Assembly: GCA_036835375.1 (NCBI GenBank)
Contig: DAITMB010000002.1
Location: 1-64,000, forward strand
DNA length: 64,000 nt
Direction of reading: 5' to 3'
DNA from: JANQTF01 sp036835375
Lineage (GTDB): Bacteria; Bacteroidota; Bacteroidia; J057
In this document: positions 26,837 to 36,209 of the stretch, piece after piece
Layout: each line of letters starts with the position of its first letter
How positions within the stretch are numbered: the first letter of the stretch is position 1
Notes under the pieces: model-generated
The model's input: only the letters and a program-made list of their open reading frames with translations
Told to the model about the DNA's origin: nothing
Databases searched by the model: none
Program-made: the position numbers and the translations under genes

Positions 26837-28066
26837 CTATTCTGCCTTCCACAAGAGCGAGCTATCGCCATAGCTGAGAAATCGATATCCATTTCCTAGC
26901 GCTGCGTCGTAAATCTTCCGCCAATCCTCACCGACAAACGCTGCCACCAAGAGCATGAGTGTCGTGCCGGGGAGATGAAAATTGGTAACCAAGCCTTGGC
27001 ACAATCGAAAAGGATATCCCGGCAAGATCATGATCGACGTTTCAGCCAGACACTGGCTCACTCCACGTGCCTTCATCCAGTCTTGGAGTGCGCGGAGCGC
27101 AAGCTTTGGCTCGGGCAAGTCATCCACGGGCATTTGATAGGGGCTAAGTTTTTCTACACGAAAAGGCAAGCCCGCCTCGGGCAGATTTCCTTGAAGCAGT
27201 TGCAGACCGATCCAGTATAAACTTTCCAGCCAGCGCATGGACGTAGTGCCCACAGCGACAAGCGGACCCTCGTGCCTCAAGAGATGCTCTACCGCCGCTT
27301 CAGTGATGACCATTTGCTCGTGGTGCATTTCGTGATCCACGGCAAGCTCCGTTTTGACAGGCAGAAAAGTGCCCGCACTCACGTGTAGGGTCACATATTC
27401 TGACTTCACGCGTTTGGCAGCCAATTGGTCCATGACACGATCCGTAAAGTGAAGTCCTGCCGTAGGAGCTGCCACTGCACCAGTGTGCCGGGCATAAATC
27501 GTCTGGTAACTTTGCAGATCTTCCTCCCTCGCCTCACGATGAATGTAGGGTGGCAGCGGAAGCTCTCCGGCTGATTGCAAACAGGCGATGAATGAGAGGT
27601 CGCCTTCCCAACTCAGCCTCACCAATTGCTGTTCACGATCCTCCCAACTGGCATGAAAAGGCACTTCTTTGCCATTCACAACCATAGTACGGGAAAGCAT
27701 CTCCCCGGATTTCCATTTTTTCTTATTGCCTATGATGCAACTCCATACCACAGCCGAAGATGCTTGCATGGCAGTGTGTACCTCCGCTGGGGCATGTGGA
27801 TGCATCAGGAGAATCTCGATGAGGGCTCCACTTTTTCGCCGAAAAAACAGCCTGGCCTGGATGACCTTGGTGTCATTGAACACCAAGAGGCTTCCAGAAG
27901 GAAGCAGGGAAGGAAGAGCTTGAAAAATGTGATGCGAAATCACCCCCGCTTGGTATTGGAGGAGATTGGAGGCGTCTCTGTCAGGAAGTGGCTGCTGGGC
28001 GATACGATCTTCTGGGAGTTCGTAGTGATAGTCTTGGAGTCGGATAGCGGGAATGACAGAATTCAT
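26837..28066 (-). CDS. queA: S-adenosylmethionine:tRNA ribosyltransferase-isomerase
   Basis: A 409-residue enzyme that transfers and isomerises the ribose of SAM onto 7-aminomethyl-7-deazaguanine in tRNA to make epoxyqueuosine. Family blocks seen: the YELPEDRIAQQPLPDRDASNL start, LLVFNDTKVIQARL, AAPTAGLHFTDRVM, VTLHVSAGTFLPVK, and the C-terminal TNFHLPGTTLMLLVAAFVG. It is slightly longer than the 350-residue average because of an insertion in the middle. The start ATG is unambiguous. Stands alone. Confidence 0.97.
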   Translation of the reverse strand: MNSVIPAIRLQDYHYELPEDRIAQQPLPDRDASNLLQYQAGVISHHIFQALPSLLPSGSLLVFNDTKVIQARLFFRRKSGALIEILLMHPHAPAEVHTAMQASSAVVWSCIIGNKKKWKSGEMLSRTMVVNGKEVPFHASWEDREQQLVRLSWEGDLSFIACLQSAGELPLPPYIHREAREEDLQSYQTIYARHTGAVAAPTAGLHFTDRVMDQLAAKRVKSEYVTLHVSAGTFLPVKTELAVDHEMHHEQMVITEAAVEHLLRHEGPLVAVGTTSMRWLESLYWIGLQLLQGNLPEAGLPFRVEKLSPYQMPVDDLPEPKLALRALQDWMKARGVSQCLAETSIMILPGYPFRLCQGLVTNFHLPGTTLMLLVAAFVGEDWRKIYDAALGNGYRFLSYGDSSLLWKAE

Positions 28067-28164
28067 GTGCCAAAATTATCGATTCTTCGATAACCTACAG
28101 GAACAAAGTCGCTATTAGACCGCATGAAGCCCGTTGAATGTGATGGCAAAAACAAATTGCCCCA

Positions 28165-28794
28165 CTAGTTGCTCCCATCAAACAGCGGGGAGGTGGTATG
28201 TTCGTCTGCGAATGCCTCTCTTGGCTTGGCCACTTGAAGAAAAGTCATCGCGAGGATCCGCAGGTCTAGCCAAAAGCTACGGTGATCTACATACCAGCAG
28301 TCATATTCGAAGCGCTGTGTGAAAGACAAGCGATTTCTTCCGTGTACTTGTGCCCAACCGGTGATACCGGGAAGAACTTGATGCCGCTGGCGCTGGCGAG
28401 CTGTATATATCGGAAGGTAACTCATCAATAGTGGGCGTGGCCCTACCAGGCTCATCTCGCCCCGCAACACATTCCAAAGCTGGGGCAATTCATCCAGAGA
28501 ATTTTTTCTGAGAAACTTCCCGACGGGAGTGAGGCGCTCCATTTGTCGCTCCTCTTCTTTCCAGCCCACTGGAGCGTCACGTAATGTACTAAATTTGATT
28601 AGCCAAAAGGGACGCTCGTGGAGACCTGGGCGCTGCTGACGGAAAAAGACTTTGGATTGGGTAACTTTGAGCAAACACATCACGCATAGCAGCACTGGCG
28701 AAAGTATCACCAGTGCGATGATAGCCAAGAGTACATCCCGGATTCGATAGGCGATTGGGTCCATCTTGAGATGGAAAGGCTTCTTCCCCGGCAT
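28165..28794 (-). CDS. Undecaprenyl-phosphate sugar transferase (PF02397 type)
   Basis: A 209-residue monotopic phosphoglycosyl transferase that starts a surface polysaccharide or glycan by moving a sugar phosphate to undecaprenyl phosphate. An N-terminal membrane-embedded helix (RDVLLAIIALVILSPVLL) is followed by the catalytic core: KFSTLRDAP, LRKNSLDELPQLWNVLRGEMSLVGPRPLL (with the Asp-Glu catalytic pair) and PGITGWAQVHGRN. Its ATG overlaps the stop of the preceding gene by one base (TAATG), so translation is coupled. This is unusual because such genes normally sit in polysaccharide clusters; here the partners are a barrel protein and a DUF4397 lipoprotein. Confidence 0.93.
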   Translation of the reverse strand: MPGKKPFHLKMDPIAYRIRDVLLAIIALVILSPVLLCVMCLLKVTQSKVFFRQQRPGLHERPFWLIKFSTLRDAPVGWKEEERQMERLTPVGKFLRKNSLDELPQLWNVLRGEMSLVGPRPLLMSYLPIYTARQRQRHQVLPGITGWAQVHGRNRLSFTQRFEYDCWYVDHRSFWLDLRILAMTFLQVAKPREAFADEHTTSPLFDGSN

Positions 28795-29468
28795 TAGTCC
28801 CAACTCATCATGCCCAGCGTAAGTCGAAAGTAAGGCCCCGCCGGACTCACAAGCGTCCCGTTTTCAGGACTGCCGAAGCTGACCATGCGAAAGGAATCGT
28901 CGCGGCTGTAGAGGTAACCGATGCTCATTCCTACTTCGAATCCTTTGTTCACGTCTGGGATTTCGTTGAATTTGTGGCTGATGTTGAGTGCAGCATCAAA
29001 CAAAAGTCCAGTTGTGTTGTGATTTTCGGGAAACTGGGATCCTACCGGCCTCGCTTTGAGATTTGACACGCCAAGACCTGCCCCGAATGTAGCATATACA
29101 AGCCACTCTGTTTCGTCTTTATATAGGACGGGACCAATGTAGGGAATGAGGTAGTGGTAGTGCATGTTCGCCGATTGAAAGACCTGCCCACTCTTCGCGA
29201 TCATGTAATTGTACAATTTCCCTCCATACACCAAATGGCCCGCAAAGCGGCTCGTGCTCAGGCCAAATGCAAGGATGGTCCCATCAACAGGGGCAAAACC
29301 TTCATTCTCCAAGACCTGATTGAGCTCACTGGTGTTGACGAAAGAGCCACCTACCTCAGCTCTTCCGATAGAGGCTCTGAATCGATGTTGGGCCATGGCC
29401 TGGTGAGACTCCAGGCCACAGAAGCCCAAGAGGAGACCCAGAATCGTAAGGCGAAGGATGCAGTTCAT
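28794..29468 (-). CDS. Barrel-like outer-membrane hypothetical protein
   Basis: A 224-residue protein with a signal peptide (cleavage after AMAQ, about residue 27). It has strand-like segments rich in Gly and Tyr (AFGLSTSRFAGHLVYGGKL, YATFGAGLGVSN, GMSIGYLYSRDD) and ends in LTLGMMSWD. It is probably a small outer-membrane barrel; the family is unrecognised. It is the second gene of a three-gene unit: three bases after the DUF4397 lipoprotein and one-base overlap with the sugar transferase. Tight spacing suggests the three products act together at the envelope; this is an inference. Confidence 0.82.
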   Translation of the reverse strand: MNCILRLTILGLLLGFCGLESHQAMAQHRFRASIGRAEVGGSFVNTSELNQVLENEGFAPVDGTILAFGLSTSRFAGHLVYGGKLYNYMIAKSGQVFQSANMHYHYLIPYIGPVLYKDETEWLVYATFGAGLGVSNLKARPVGSQFPENHNTTGLLFDAALNISHKFNEIPDVNKGFEVGMSIGYLYSRDDSFRMVSFGSPENGTLVSPAGPYFRLTLGMMSWD

Positions 29469-29471
29469 AGG

Positions 29472-30203
29472 CTATTCTAGTTCGATCAGTCCCATTCTGG
29501 GTTGACCTCTGTCTTGCGTAATATAGACGTTGTAGGTTTTTCGAGGCTTGAGGGTCACATTCATCAAAGAATCTACCCTTCTTTCTGTAAAGCTGTGCCT
29601 TGCGTAAAGGTCGTAGGTCCCTGCTCGAAAGGGGACAAACTTTGAGACAATGAGGTAATTGAATCGGTCGAGGAAGATGCTGTCGTTGCCAGAGACCAAG
29701 TCGAGAGCTGGGTACAGGTGGGTCAAGTTCATGAATCGAACATTGGCGAAGCCAGGTTCTGGCCGTGCGAAGCTGTCGCGAATTTGGATCAAGTCGGGTT
29801 TCCCCATGCTATCAATGATCCCGACGGTTGTTTTGATTCCTGGAAAGAGTGAAATCACACGGTCAGGCACTACTTGCTCTTTGCTGCGCCAATCCTTCAG
29901 TCGGATGATGACGCCTGTATCGCCCAGAGATTGACCTGCTTCGCTGAGCAAGGAGGCATATCCTGCGGAGGGCCAAGCTTGGTTAAACAGGATGGCTTCG
30001 GCAACAGTCTTTTTTTCTGCAAAAGACTCCAGCTCTACATCGATTGAGTTAACACCGCTATAAGCCTGAATGACAGATAGATAAGATCTCTCTCTTGGGG
30101 CGTAGGGCGGCTCATCATTGTCGCAACCCTGGAGGCCAATCATTGAAATCATTCCGATGATGACGAGCCCTGTGGAGAGGAGCAAACGCAAGTTAGGAAG
30201 CAT
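29472..30203 (-). CDS. DUF4397 domain lipoprotein
   Basis: A 243-residue predicted lipoprotein: signal peptide with lipobox GLQGC (Cys27). Two immunoglobulin-like units follow with the DUF4397 features: SYLSVIQAYSGVNSIDVELE, then FANVRFMNLTHLYPALDLVSGND and a KPRKTYNVYI strand near the end. This family is widespread on Bacteroidota surfaces and its function is unknown. First gene of the coupled trio ending with the sugar transferase. Upstream, 30204-30420 has no gene; a TGAATTTG sequence there resembles the phylum's -7 box but lacks a well-placed -33 TTG. Confidence 0.88.
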   Translation of the reverse strand: MLPNLRLLLSTGLVIIGMISMIGLQGCDNDEPPYAPRERSYLSVIQAYSGVNSIDVELESFAEKKTVAEAILFNQAWPSAGYASLLSEAGQSLGDTGVIIRLKDWRSKEQVVPDRVISLFPGIKTTVGIIDSMGKPDLIQIRDSFARPEPGFANVRFMNLTHLYPALDLVSGNDSIFLDRFNYLIVSKFVPFRAGTYDLYARHSFTERRVDSLMNVTLKPRKTYNVYITQDRGQPRMGLIELE

Positions 30204-30420
30204 AGCATTCGTTCTGAAAGCGGAGACACGTGGTAGGACCTCCTTAACGTACGAAGGCCACCCGAATAACGGAGGGGTAGGAGCGAAAGTTGTGCTAACT
30301 GCGCCAGATCGAGCAATGCAAATTCATCCCCCTACCTGAATATTCCGAAGCGATTCACAGTCATTTGTTTCATCTCGGGATCTTTGCTTGACTCTGAGAA
30401 TTCCTTTTCAAAAAAAAGAG

Positions 30421-30975
30421 TCAATCTCGCGAAAGTGAGTCATTTTCCCAAGATTCGAAGACCTTCTCCAGCGGGATTCCCATGATCTTTAGTTCGTCTA
30501 GCGCATTTCCAGCCAACCCATGGTCAGGATATCTTTCCAGAAACTCTTGATAGATTGACCTCGCTTCGTCGTAGGCTTGCAAATTGTTGCTGAGCACAAA
30601 TCCTTTCATAAACAATGCGTCAGCAGCCAAGGAGGAGGAAGGATATTCGCGAATGAGCCGATCGTAGATCTCCACCGCTTTGCGGCTTTCTGAAGGCTCG
30701 GCCCAGTGAAGGGTTGCGGCGCGGTCGAGATACTGCACACACTGCCCGGTTGTGTCGCCGGGATGAGCATCTACGTAGGCGAGATATGCCGCGATCAGCT
30801 CTTTTCTGACTTTATCAATCTCTTCCGTACTCCCCTCGCCCGTGGTCAAGGTGCGGTATTTCCCTTCCAATTCTGCGACCGGATCACTGGTAGACACGTC
30901 TGCGCATGCGCCTGCCAGAAGAAGCAGGAACAGAACGAACAAGAGCGGAGAAGAAACTTTGTGCGGATAGGGCAT
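30421..30975 (-). CDS. Tetratricopeptide-type lipoprotein
   Basis: A 184-residue predicted lipoprotein (lipobox LLAGAC, about Cys24). Helical-repeat sequence follows: SRKAVEIYDRLIREYPSSSLAADALFMKGFVL and a next unit AYDEARSIYQEFLERYPDHGLAGNALDELK. The repeats match the TPR/YfgC-like or BamD-like pattern of alternating helices with the Y-P turn. It may act as a periplasmic scaffold. It lies 72 bases downstream of the parC stop region on the same strand and might be its operon partner. Confidence 0.84.
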   Translation of the reverse strand: MPYPHKVSSPLLFVLFLLLLAGACADVSTSDPVAELEGKYRTLTTGEGSTEEIDKVRKELIAAYLAYVDAHPGDTTGQCVQYLDRAATLHWAEPSESRKAVEIYDRLIREYPSSSLAADALFMKGFVLSNNLQAYDEARSIYQEFLERYPDHGLAGNALDELKIMGIPLEKVFESWENDSLSRD

Positions 30976-31047
30976 ACAGACTAGCTTGACTGAGGTTTGA
31001 ATTTATCAGAAAATCGATCATAGAACAACATCAAAAGCATCTTTCCC

Positions 31048-33426
31048 CTAGGAAAATAAATCCGATTGTTCGCCGGATTGGTCATTCGGGGCTTCCCACT
31101 CTATCGAATCACCCGTCTTGAGCGGCTCGTCGGGGAGCGTTTCGAGCAATCCCTCAGGGGTTTCTATGGGCTTAAGGGCACTCACAGTCCGTCGGTCGAG
31201 CTTATTGCCCAACGCTTTCCAGCCTTTGACATCAATAAATGCTTCCAAATTGACTGTAACAGGCTCGTTTTTCTTCAGCTTCGTGCTTGCCAGATAGCTG
31301 ATGTGCTGGTGGCGGCTGGTGGTAGCCAGGATGAGCCGGGAATGGCTGGCTTCGCCGATGAAGGAAAATTTCTTGTCGAGTGTCGAAGTTTCGATTTGAA
31401 AACGCTTCACGTAATAATCTTTGGTCTCGCCGTCGTAATGAAGGGCAGTCACCACGGTTGCTTGGGCGAGCTTGGTGACTTCGAGCACCTTATTGAAGTC
31501 GTATCTGTGGGTCAATTCGAAATCGGTCACCTCATATTGACCGTCGGAATAGAGCACCAGCACACGGTCATCGGTGTCAAATTCTCCGACAAATTTGCCT
31601 CGTTCATCGGTGTTCAATTTGCCCGTGTGAGGGTCATACCAGATTTTGATGCCGCCCAAGGTCGAAGACCCTACTTCTTTCTGGGTGATTTTGCGGATAG
31701 GATATTTGCTGAGCACATTCCCTTGAGAAGATCTTCCCTTGATCGCCAGCTCGGCAAAATCGAAGTCAAAAATTTTGATTTTGGCGCGACAAGTCGGCGT
31801 GAGATGTACGGTCACAATCTCGGACTCACTGTTCGGGTGGACCTGGAAGTAAAGAAGTTTGGAGCCTTCATTGCCCTTGGAAATGTCGTACTCCCGGTCG
31901 CGGGTGATGGCAGTAACAGAAAAGCGTTTGACGAAATTTTTGCCCTCGACCGGATCCCGATAAATGGCGTGATAGACTTTTCTTTCGTCATTTTTCTTCC
32001 AAACATCCACATAAATGATGTCTTTCCCTACGAATGACTTGTCAGAAACTTTCGTGACCAGAAACTTGCCATCCGCCCGAAAAACGATCACATCATCCAA
32101 GTCGGAGCAGTCGCAGACNNNNNNNNNNNNNNNNNNNNNNNNNNNNNNNNNNNNNNNNNNNNNNNNNNNNNNNNNNNNNNNNNNNNNNNNNNNNNNNNNN
32201 NNNNNNNNNNNNNNNNNNCCCTTGTCGATGGTCTCAATGACGGCTTCCCAGGTTTCGCATTCCTCAATGTCGCGGTAGATGCGATTTTCAATAAAAATTT
32301 TCTCCAGAGAAGAAAAGAGCAATTTCTCCTTGAGCTCCAGCAAGGTAATCTCCAACTCCCGCTTGAGAATGTCCTGGGTGTGGAAAGCGGAGATTTTGAG
32401 AATTTCATCGACGGTAAGAAAGTGAGGCTTCTCGTCGATGATCACACAGGCATTCGGAGAAATCGAGCTTTCGCAATCGGTGAATGCATAGAGGGCATCC
32501 ACTGTCACCTCAGGAGACACCCCGGCAGCAATTTCCACCTCGATCTCGACTTCTTGGGCCGTGTTATCGACCACCTTCTTGATCTTGATTTTCCCGCGAT
32601 CGTTGGCCTTAACAATGGAGTCCATCAGCGTGGAAGTATTCACGCCATAGGGAATGTCTTTGATGAGGATGGTCGATTTATCTTTGATTTCCATGCGGGC
32701 TCGGACCCTCACCTTACCGCCACGTCCGCCGCTTTGATATTGCTCCACGTCGATCATACCACCCGTGGGAAAATCTGGTAAAAGCCGGGTTGGTTTGCCT
32801 TGCAACACATGAATGGAGCCTTCGCACAATTCTATAAAATTATGGGGCAAAATTTTGGTAGATAACCCCACGGCGATTCCCTCAACGCCTTGCGCAAGCA
32901 CGAGCGGAAACTTCATGGGCAAAGCGATCGGTTCCCGCTTTCTGCCATCGTAGGAGGCTTGCCAATCGGTGATTTTGGAATTGAAACCTACGTCCAAAGC
33001 AAATTTAGACAAACGGGACTCAATGTATCGCGACGCTGCGGCACCATCTCCGGTGCGCACATCACCCCAGTTTCCTTGGGTATCGACAAGCAAATCCTTT
33101 TGCCCGATGTTGACCAGCGCATCCCCAATGGCGGCATCTCCATGTGGGTGATACTGCATGGTCTGGCCGATGATGTTGGCGACTTTGTGAAATCTCCCAT
33201 CGTCCATTTCCTTCATCGAGTGCAAAATACGGCGCTGCACTGGCTTCAGGCCATCCAGTAGCAAGGGGACTGCACGCTCCAAAATGACATATGAGGCATA
33301 GTCGAGAAAATAATTCTCATACATGCCCGAAATGGCCAGGGTTGTGCCTTCTTGTCCGTTCGGTGGGGTGGGGGTGCCATTTGGCTCCATAGGGGTAGGT
33401 GCTTCTTCGGTGTCGTGGTCGAGCAT
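31048..33426 (-). CDS. parC: DNA topoisomerase IV subunit A, interrupted by gap 2
   Basis: Type IIA topoisomerase A subunit that cuts and rejoins DNA to unlink daughter chromosomes. The N-terminal breakage-reunion domain has ILERAVPLLLDGLKPVQRRIL and the catalytic tyrosine in MQYHPHGDAAIGDALV; the C-terminal half has the VCDCSDLDDVIVF and ILVKDIPYG-type elements of the Bacteroidota ParC form. No GyrA box is seen in the visible C-terminal region, so topoisomerase IV is preferred over gyrase. The gap at 32119-32218 removes the coiled-coil part between the tower and the C-terminal domain. From memory of relatives about 105 residues are missing, more than 100 N allows. A 30-residue acidic, proline-rich N-terminal extension is present. 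Confidence 0.95.
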   Translation of the reverse strand: MLDHDTEEAPTPMEPNGTPTPPNGQEGTTLAISGMYENYFLDYASYVILERAVPLLLDGLKPVQRRILHSMKEMDDGRFHKVANIIGQTMQYHPHGDAAIGDALVNIGQKDLLVDTQGNWGDVRTGDGAAASRYIESRLSKFALDVGFNSKITDWQASYDGRKREPIALPMKFPLVLAQGVEGIAVGLSTKILPHNFIELCEGSIHVLQGKPTRLLPDFPTGGMIDVEQYQSGGRGGKVRVRARMEIKDKSTILIKDIPYGVNTSTLMDSIVKANDRGKIKIKKVVDNTAQEVEIEVEIAAGVSPEVTVDALYAFTDCESSISPNACVIIDEKPHFLTVDEILKISAFHTQDILKRELEITLLELKEKLLFSSLEKIFIENRIYRDIEECETWEAVIETIDKXXXXXXXXXXXXXXXXXXXXXXXXXXXXXXXXXXVCDCSDLDDVIVFRADGKFLVTKVSDKSFVGKDIIYVDVWKKNDERKVYHAIYRDPVEGKNFVKRFSVTAITRDREYDISKGNEGSKLLYFQVHPNSESEIVTVHLTPTCRAKIKIFDFDFAELAIKGRSSQGNVLSKYPIRKITQKEVGSSTLGGIKIWYDPHTGKLNTDERGKFVGEFDTDDRVLVLYSDGQYEVTDFELTHRYDFNKVLEVTKLAQATVVTALHYDGETKDYYVKRFQIETSTLDKKFSFIGEASHSRLILATTSRHQHISYLASTKLKKNEPVTVNLEAFIDVKGWKALGNKLDRRTVSALKPIETPEGLLETLPDEPLKTGDSIEWEAPNDQSGEQSDLFS
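32119..32218. other. Assembly gap 2 (100 N placeholder) inside parC
   Basis: A run of 100 N inside the topoisomerase gene. The sequence on both sides belongs to the same protein, and the expected number of missing residues (about 105) exceeds the 33 codons the run could hold, so the true length is probably a little over 300 bases. Confidence 0.97.
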
Positions 33427-33649
33427 GAGCTTTCAATCCGCTAAGATACTCGGAGGAATAACAAACTGCAATGAATCATTCCCAATAAAATTAGAATTTT
33501 ACTAACTTCTTCTCCCACATTTTGCTAAATTAGATTCAAGATCTTTCCGAACGAAACGTAAACGATGATCGACTACAGCTTTCTCGCTATCTTTTCTCGT
33601 CATCTGATGTCCGTTGACAGCTTCCTTTTCACGCAAGAATGCTTCGTTT

Positions 33650-34828
33650 ATGACTCTTTTTCTTCCTTCGCTCTGTGCGAACCTACGACGACTTAATGCC
33701 CAGTTGTCTTCCCGGGCGAAGTGCTGCCTGGCGCTGTGCGTGATCGGGTCAACAACCCTGCCCATTGCCAGCTGGTCACAGTCCCCCACACGCGTTGATT
33801 CACATACTGATCATTCGATGCTAGACTCCCCCAACCTTACACAGGAAGCAGCAGCCAACTTAGCCGAGCTGGCGTTGCGCTGTATTGGGCAAGAATATCC
33901 CAACAAACTCTCCCACGTGCTCCGGGATAGCAGCGATGTAGCCTCCCCACGGGCGCTGTACCCCGCATTTTACGGATGCTTTGACTGGCACTCTTCGGTG
34001 CATGGTCATTGGATGCTCCTGCGCTTGCTCCGTGAATTTCCGGAGCTTCCACGCCGGGAAACCATTCGGGAAGCCATTGGTGCCAACCTTCAACCAGACA
34101 AGATCCTGGCAGAAGTAGCTTATTTCAAGGCGCCACATCATCGCAGTTTTGAGCGAACCTACGGGTGGGCCTGGCTCCTCAAGCTTTCGCAAGAGCTACA
34201 TAGCTGGGATGATCCACAAGCGCAGCAATGGGCCACTTACGTGCAGCCTTTGGCGGAGGAAATAGAAAAGCTCTACCTCGATTTTTTGCCCAGACAGACA
34301 TATCCTATTCGCACGGGCGAACATCCCAACACTGCCTTTGGACTATCCTTTGCTTGGGACTACGCACAGGCCCTCAATCGAACTGCTTTGCAATCTGCGA
34401 TCCGACAAGCGGCGCTGACCTATTATCATCAAGATCTCGAATGCCCCGCGCACTATGAGCCGAGCGGAGCCGATTTTCTTTCGCCTTGCCTGGAAGAAGC
34501 TAATCTCATGCGGAGGGTGCTTTCGGCAGAATCTTTCCAGCTGTGGCTTTCTTCATTTTTACCGACGATCCCTGCTTCCTTGAGAGAACCAGCGACAGTA
34601 AGCGACCGCACGGATGGAAAGTTGGTGCATCTCGACGGCCTAAACTTGAGTCGGGCCTGGTGCTTTCGAGGCATCGCCAGACAACTTCCCGACGCGGATC
34701 CAAGAAAAGCGCAGTTTTCAGAGATGGCTGAGGCTCACTTGTCGGTCACCCTTCCCCAGATCGCGAGCGGTGGCTACGAGGGAGAACATTGGCTGGGCTC
34801 TTTCGCTGTGTATGCGCTGCTGGAGTGA
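33650..34828 (+). CDS. DUF2891 family protein
   Basis: A 392-residue exported protein. After a long n-region and signal core (LALCVIGSTTLPIASWSQS, about 27-45) comes the DUF2891 domain with its marked Trp/His pattern: SPRALYPAFYGCFDWHSSVHGHWMLLRLLR, YGWAWLLKLSQEL, HPNTAFGLSFAWDYA and SGADFLSPCLEEANLM. The domain is an alpha-toroid-like fold; the conserved His and Glu/Asp residues suggest an enzyme, but no activity is established to my knowledge. The ATG at 33650 is preferred over an upstream in-frame TTG. It is convergent with the next gene, about 30 bases apart, with a weak AT-rich hairpin between. Confidence 0.88.
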   Translation: MTLFLPSLCANLRRLNAQLSSRAKCCLALCVIGSTTLPIASWSQSPTRVDSHTDHSMLDSPNLTQEAAANLAELALRCIGQEYPNKLSHVLRDSSDVASPRALYPAFYGCFDWHSSVHGHWMLLRLLREFPELPRRETIREAIGANLQPDKILAEVAYFKAPHHRSFERTYGWAWLLKLSQELHSWDDPQAQQWATYVQPLAEEIEKLYLDFLPRQTYPIRTGEHPNTAFGLSFAWDYAQALNRTALQSAIRQAALTYYHQDLECPAHYEPSGADFLSPCLEEANLMRRVLSAESFQLWLSSFLPTIPASLREPATVSDRTDGKLVHLDGLNLSRAWCFRGIARQLPDADPRKAQFSEMAEAHLSVTLPQIASGGYEGEHWLGSFAVYALLE

Positions 34829-34860
34829 TTGCAGGTCCGTTGATTTTTCCCGAAAAAAAA

Positions 34861-35922
34861 TCAATCCAGATACACAACGAGGCGTGTGAGCACCAATCCC
34901 AAAGATTCTATCCCAGCTTCGTTGGAGGAGATTAATCGATCGCCTTGATAGCCCGAAGGGATGGAAAAGTTGGATTTTGCAGGTCCCAAGACGCCGTAAA
35001 ATGACTTTTTATATTTGCCCATTGAGCCATTTTTCCAGGATTCGATGGTGCCAGCATAGTCCCAGTTAAAGCCGTAAAACGCGATGGCAGCCTTGTTGGC
35101 CTTGGTGAGCTCGGTGAGGGGTAGGCCGACCCCTACGCCTTCGCGGGTGAACCAAGTGGACTCTCGCCGATCAAAATAAATGGCCTTGATTTTAGTGCGC
35201 TCGGCGTCCTCCCAGGTGATTTTAAGCTCGGAGGGCTCGCCGGGAAAAATTATCGTGCATTCCTCTTGTCCGGAAGGCGTAGTGACGACACCGAGGGCCA
35301 CTTGGGTTCCGCCATAGAGGGTGAGAAGCGCTTCTTGCGAAGTTTTCTTGGTGATGGGCCCGACTTTGACGCCCGGCACTACCACGCGCTGCTCAGCTGG
35401 GTCCACTGCGGGCTCGGCGCCACGGGTCCGCTGGTTGGGATTGGTCTGCGACACCACTTGGTCGAGCACTTTCTGAAAGCGGGGATACACATAGCGAATG
35501 CCGCCTTCGTGAACCCATCCCATGACACCGGATTTCATTTCGATCAGGAGATATCGCTCCTTGAAGCGCTGGCCGCGTAGGGTGGCTTCTTTCTTGAGGA
35601 GGGTACGCTGGTGCAGGTATTTGGCCCTCTCTCCTTCCTTGAGACGGCCTACTTCGGGCATTCCGGAGCCAGGTTGGGCTGTCACAATCAGGTCATCCAC
35701 CCAAGATTCTACGACATTTGGCAGGCCTTTTTCGGCAAGCTCAATGGAGAGATCTTCTGCTGCGTCGATAAGATCCAGAATAGGACGAGTATAATTTTCT
35801 GTAGGCGCAGCCTGCCCAGGCTGCTGCTGTCCCGGTGGCACACAGGAAGCGATCCCCCAGCAGAGAAAAAGGGAGAGATACATCAAAAGAGTCGGCTGGT
35901 GTGTGGGAGATGTCGTGCTCAT
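34861..35922 (-). CDS. Lipoprotein with SH3-like segment
   Basis: A 353-residue predicted lipoprotein: signal peptide with lipobox-type WGIASC (Cys27), followed by a Gln/Pro/Ala-rich linker. Residues about 75-150 look like a bacterial SH3 domain (VTAQPGSGMPEVGRLKEGERAKYL, then YLLIEMKSGVMGWVHEGGI). The C-terminal 150 residues are a beta-rich region (GGTQVALGVVTTPSGQEECTIIF, LISSNEAGIESLGLVLTRLVVYLD) I do not recognise. SH3b domains often bind peptidoglycan, which would fit an envelope role. Confidence 0.83.
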   Translation of the reverse strand: MSTTSPTHQPTLLMYLSLFLCWGIASCVPPGQQQPGQAAPTENYTRPILDLIDAAEDLSIELAEKGLPNVVESWVDDLIVTAQPGSGMPEVGRLKEGERAKYLHQRTLLKKEATLRGQRFKERYLLIEMKSGVMGWVHEGGIRYVYPRFQKVLDQVVSQTNPNQRTRGAEPAVDPAEQRVVVPGVKVGPITKKTSQEALLTLYGGTQVALGVVTTPSGQEECTIIFPGEPSELKITWEDAERTKIKAIYFDRRESTWFTREGVGVGLPLTELTKANKAAIAFYGFNWDYAGTIESWKNGSMGKYKKSFYGVLGPAKSNFSIPSGYQGDRLISSNEAGIESLGLVLTRLVVYLD

Positions 35923-36209
35923 GGGTTAAAAATACCGGTCTTCTGATCAGCAAGCAAGATCTGCCGTGCTCGCCCTCGTTTTTTTCTAGATGCCGAAAAC
36001 TTATTGGAACTCATGGAGTTATGAAAAAATGAGTGGTTTAAATGCTGAAGCAAGCCAAAACATGAAAAGACAGATGTCACGAATCGTTGCGTGTTATCTC
36101 TGTTTGATCTTCATGAGCACGACCTTTTAACGGGAATCTGAGTCTTGAACTTTCACCATAGGTCGCCTTATAACTTCCTCCTTTCTCCTACTCGTCACGT
36201 CCAGCTAAT

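Noticed and set aside
31066..32037. 323-residue plus-strand ORF opposite parC
   Set aside because: Antisense to a well-conserved topoisomerase gene; no start signal or domain.
34838..34866. Hairpin-like AT stretch between the DUF2891 and SH3-like lipoprotein genes
   Set aside because: The stem is almost only A-T pairs and the tail is not T-rich enough to be called a terminator with confidence.
36062..36130. 22-residue hydrophobic ORF (MKRQMSRIVACYLCLIFMSTTF) upstream of arsR
   Set aside because: Resembles a bare signal peptide, but it is too short, has no terminator and no clear promoter; a remnant or chance ORF cannot be separated.
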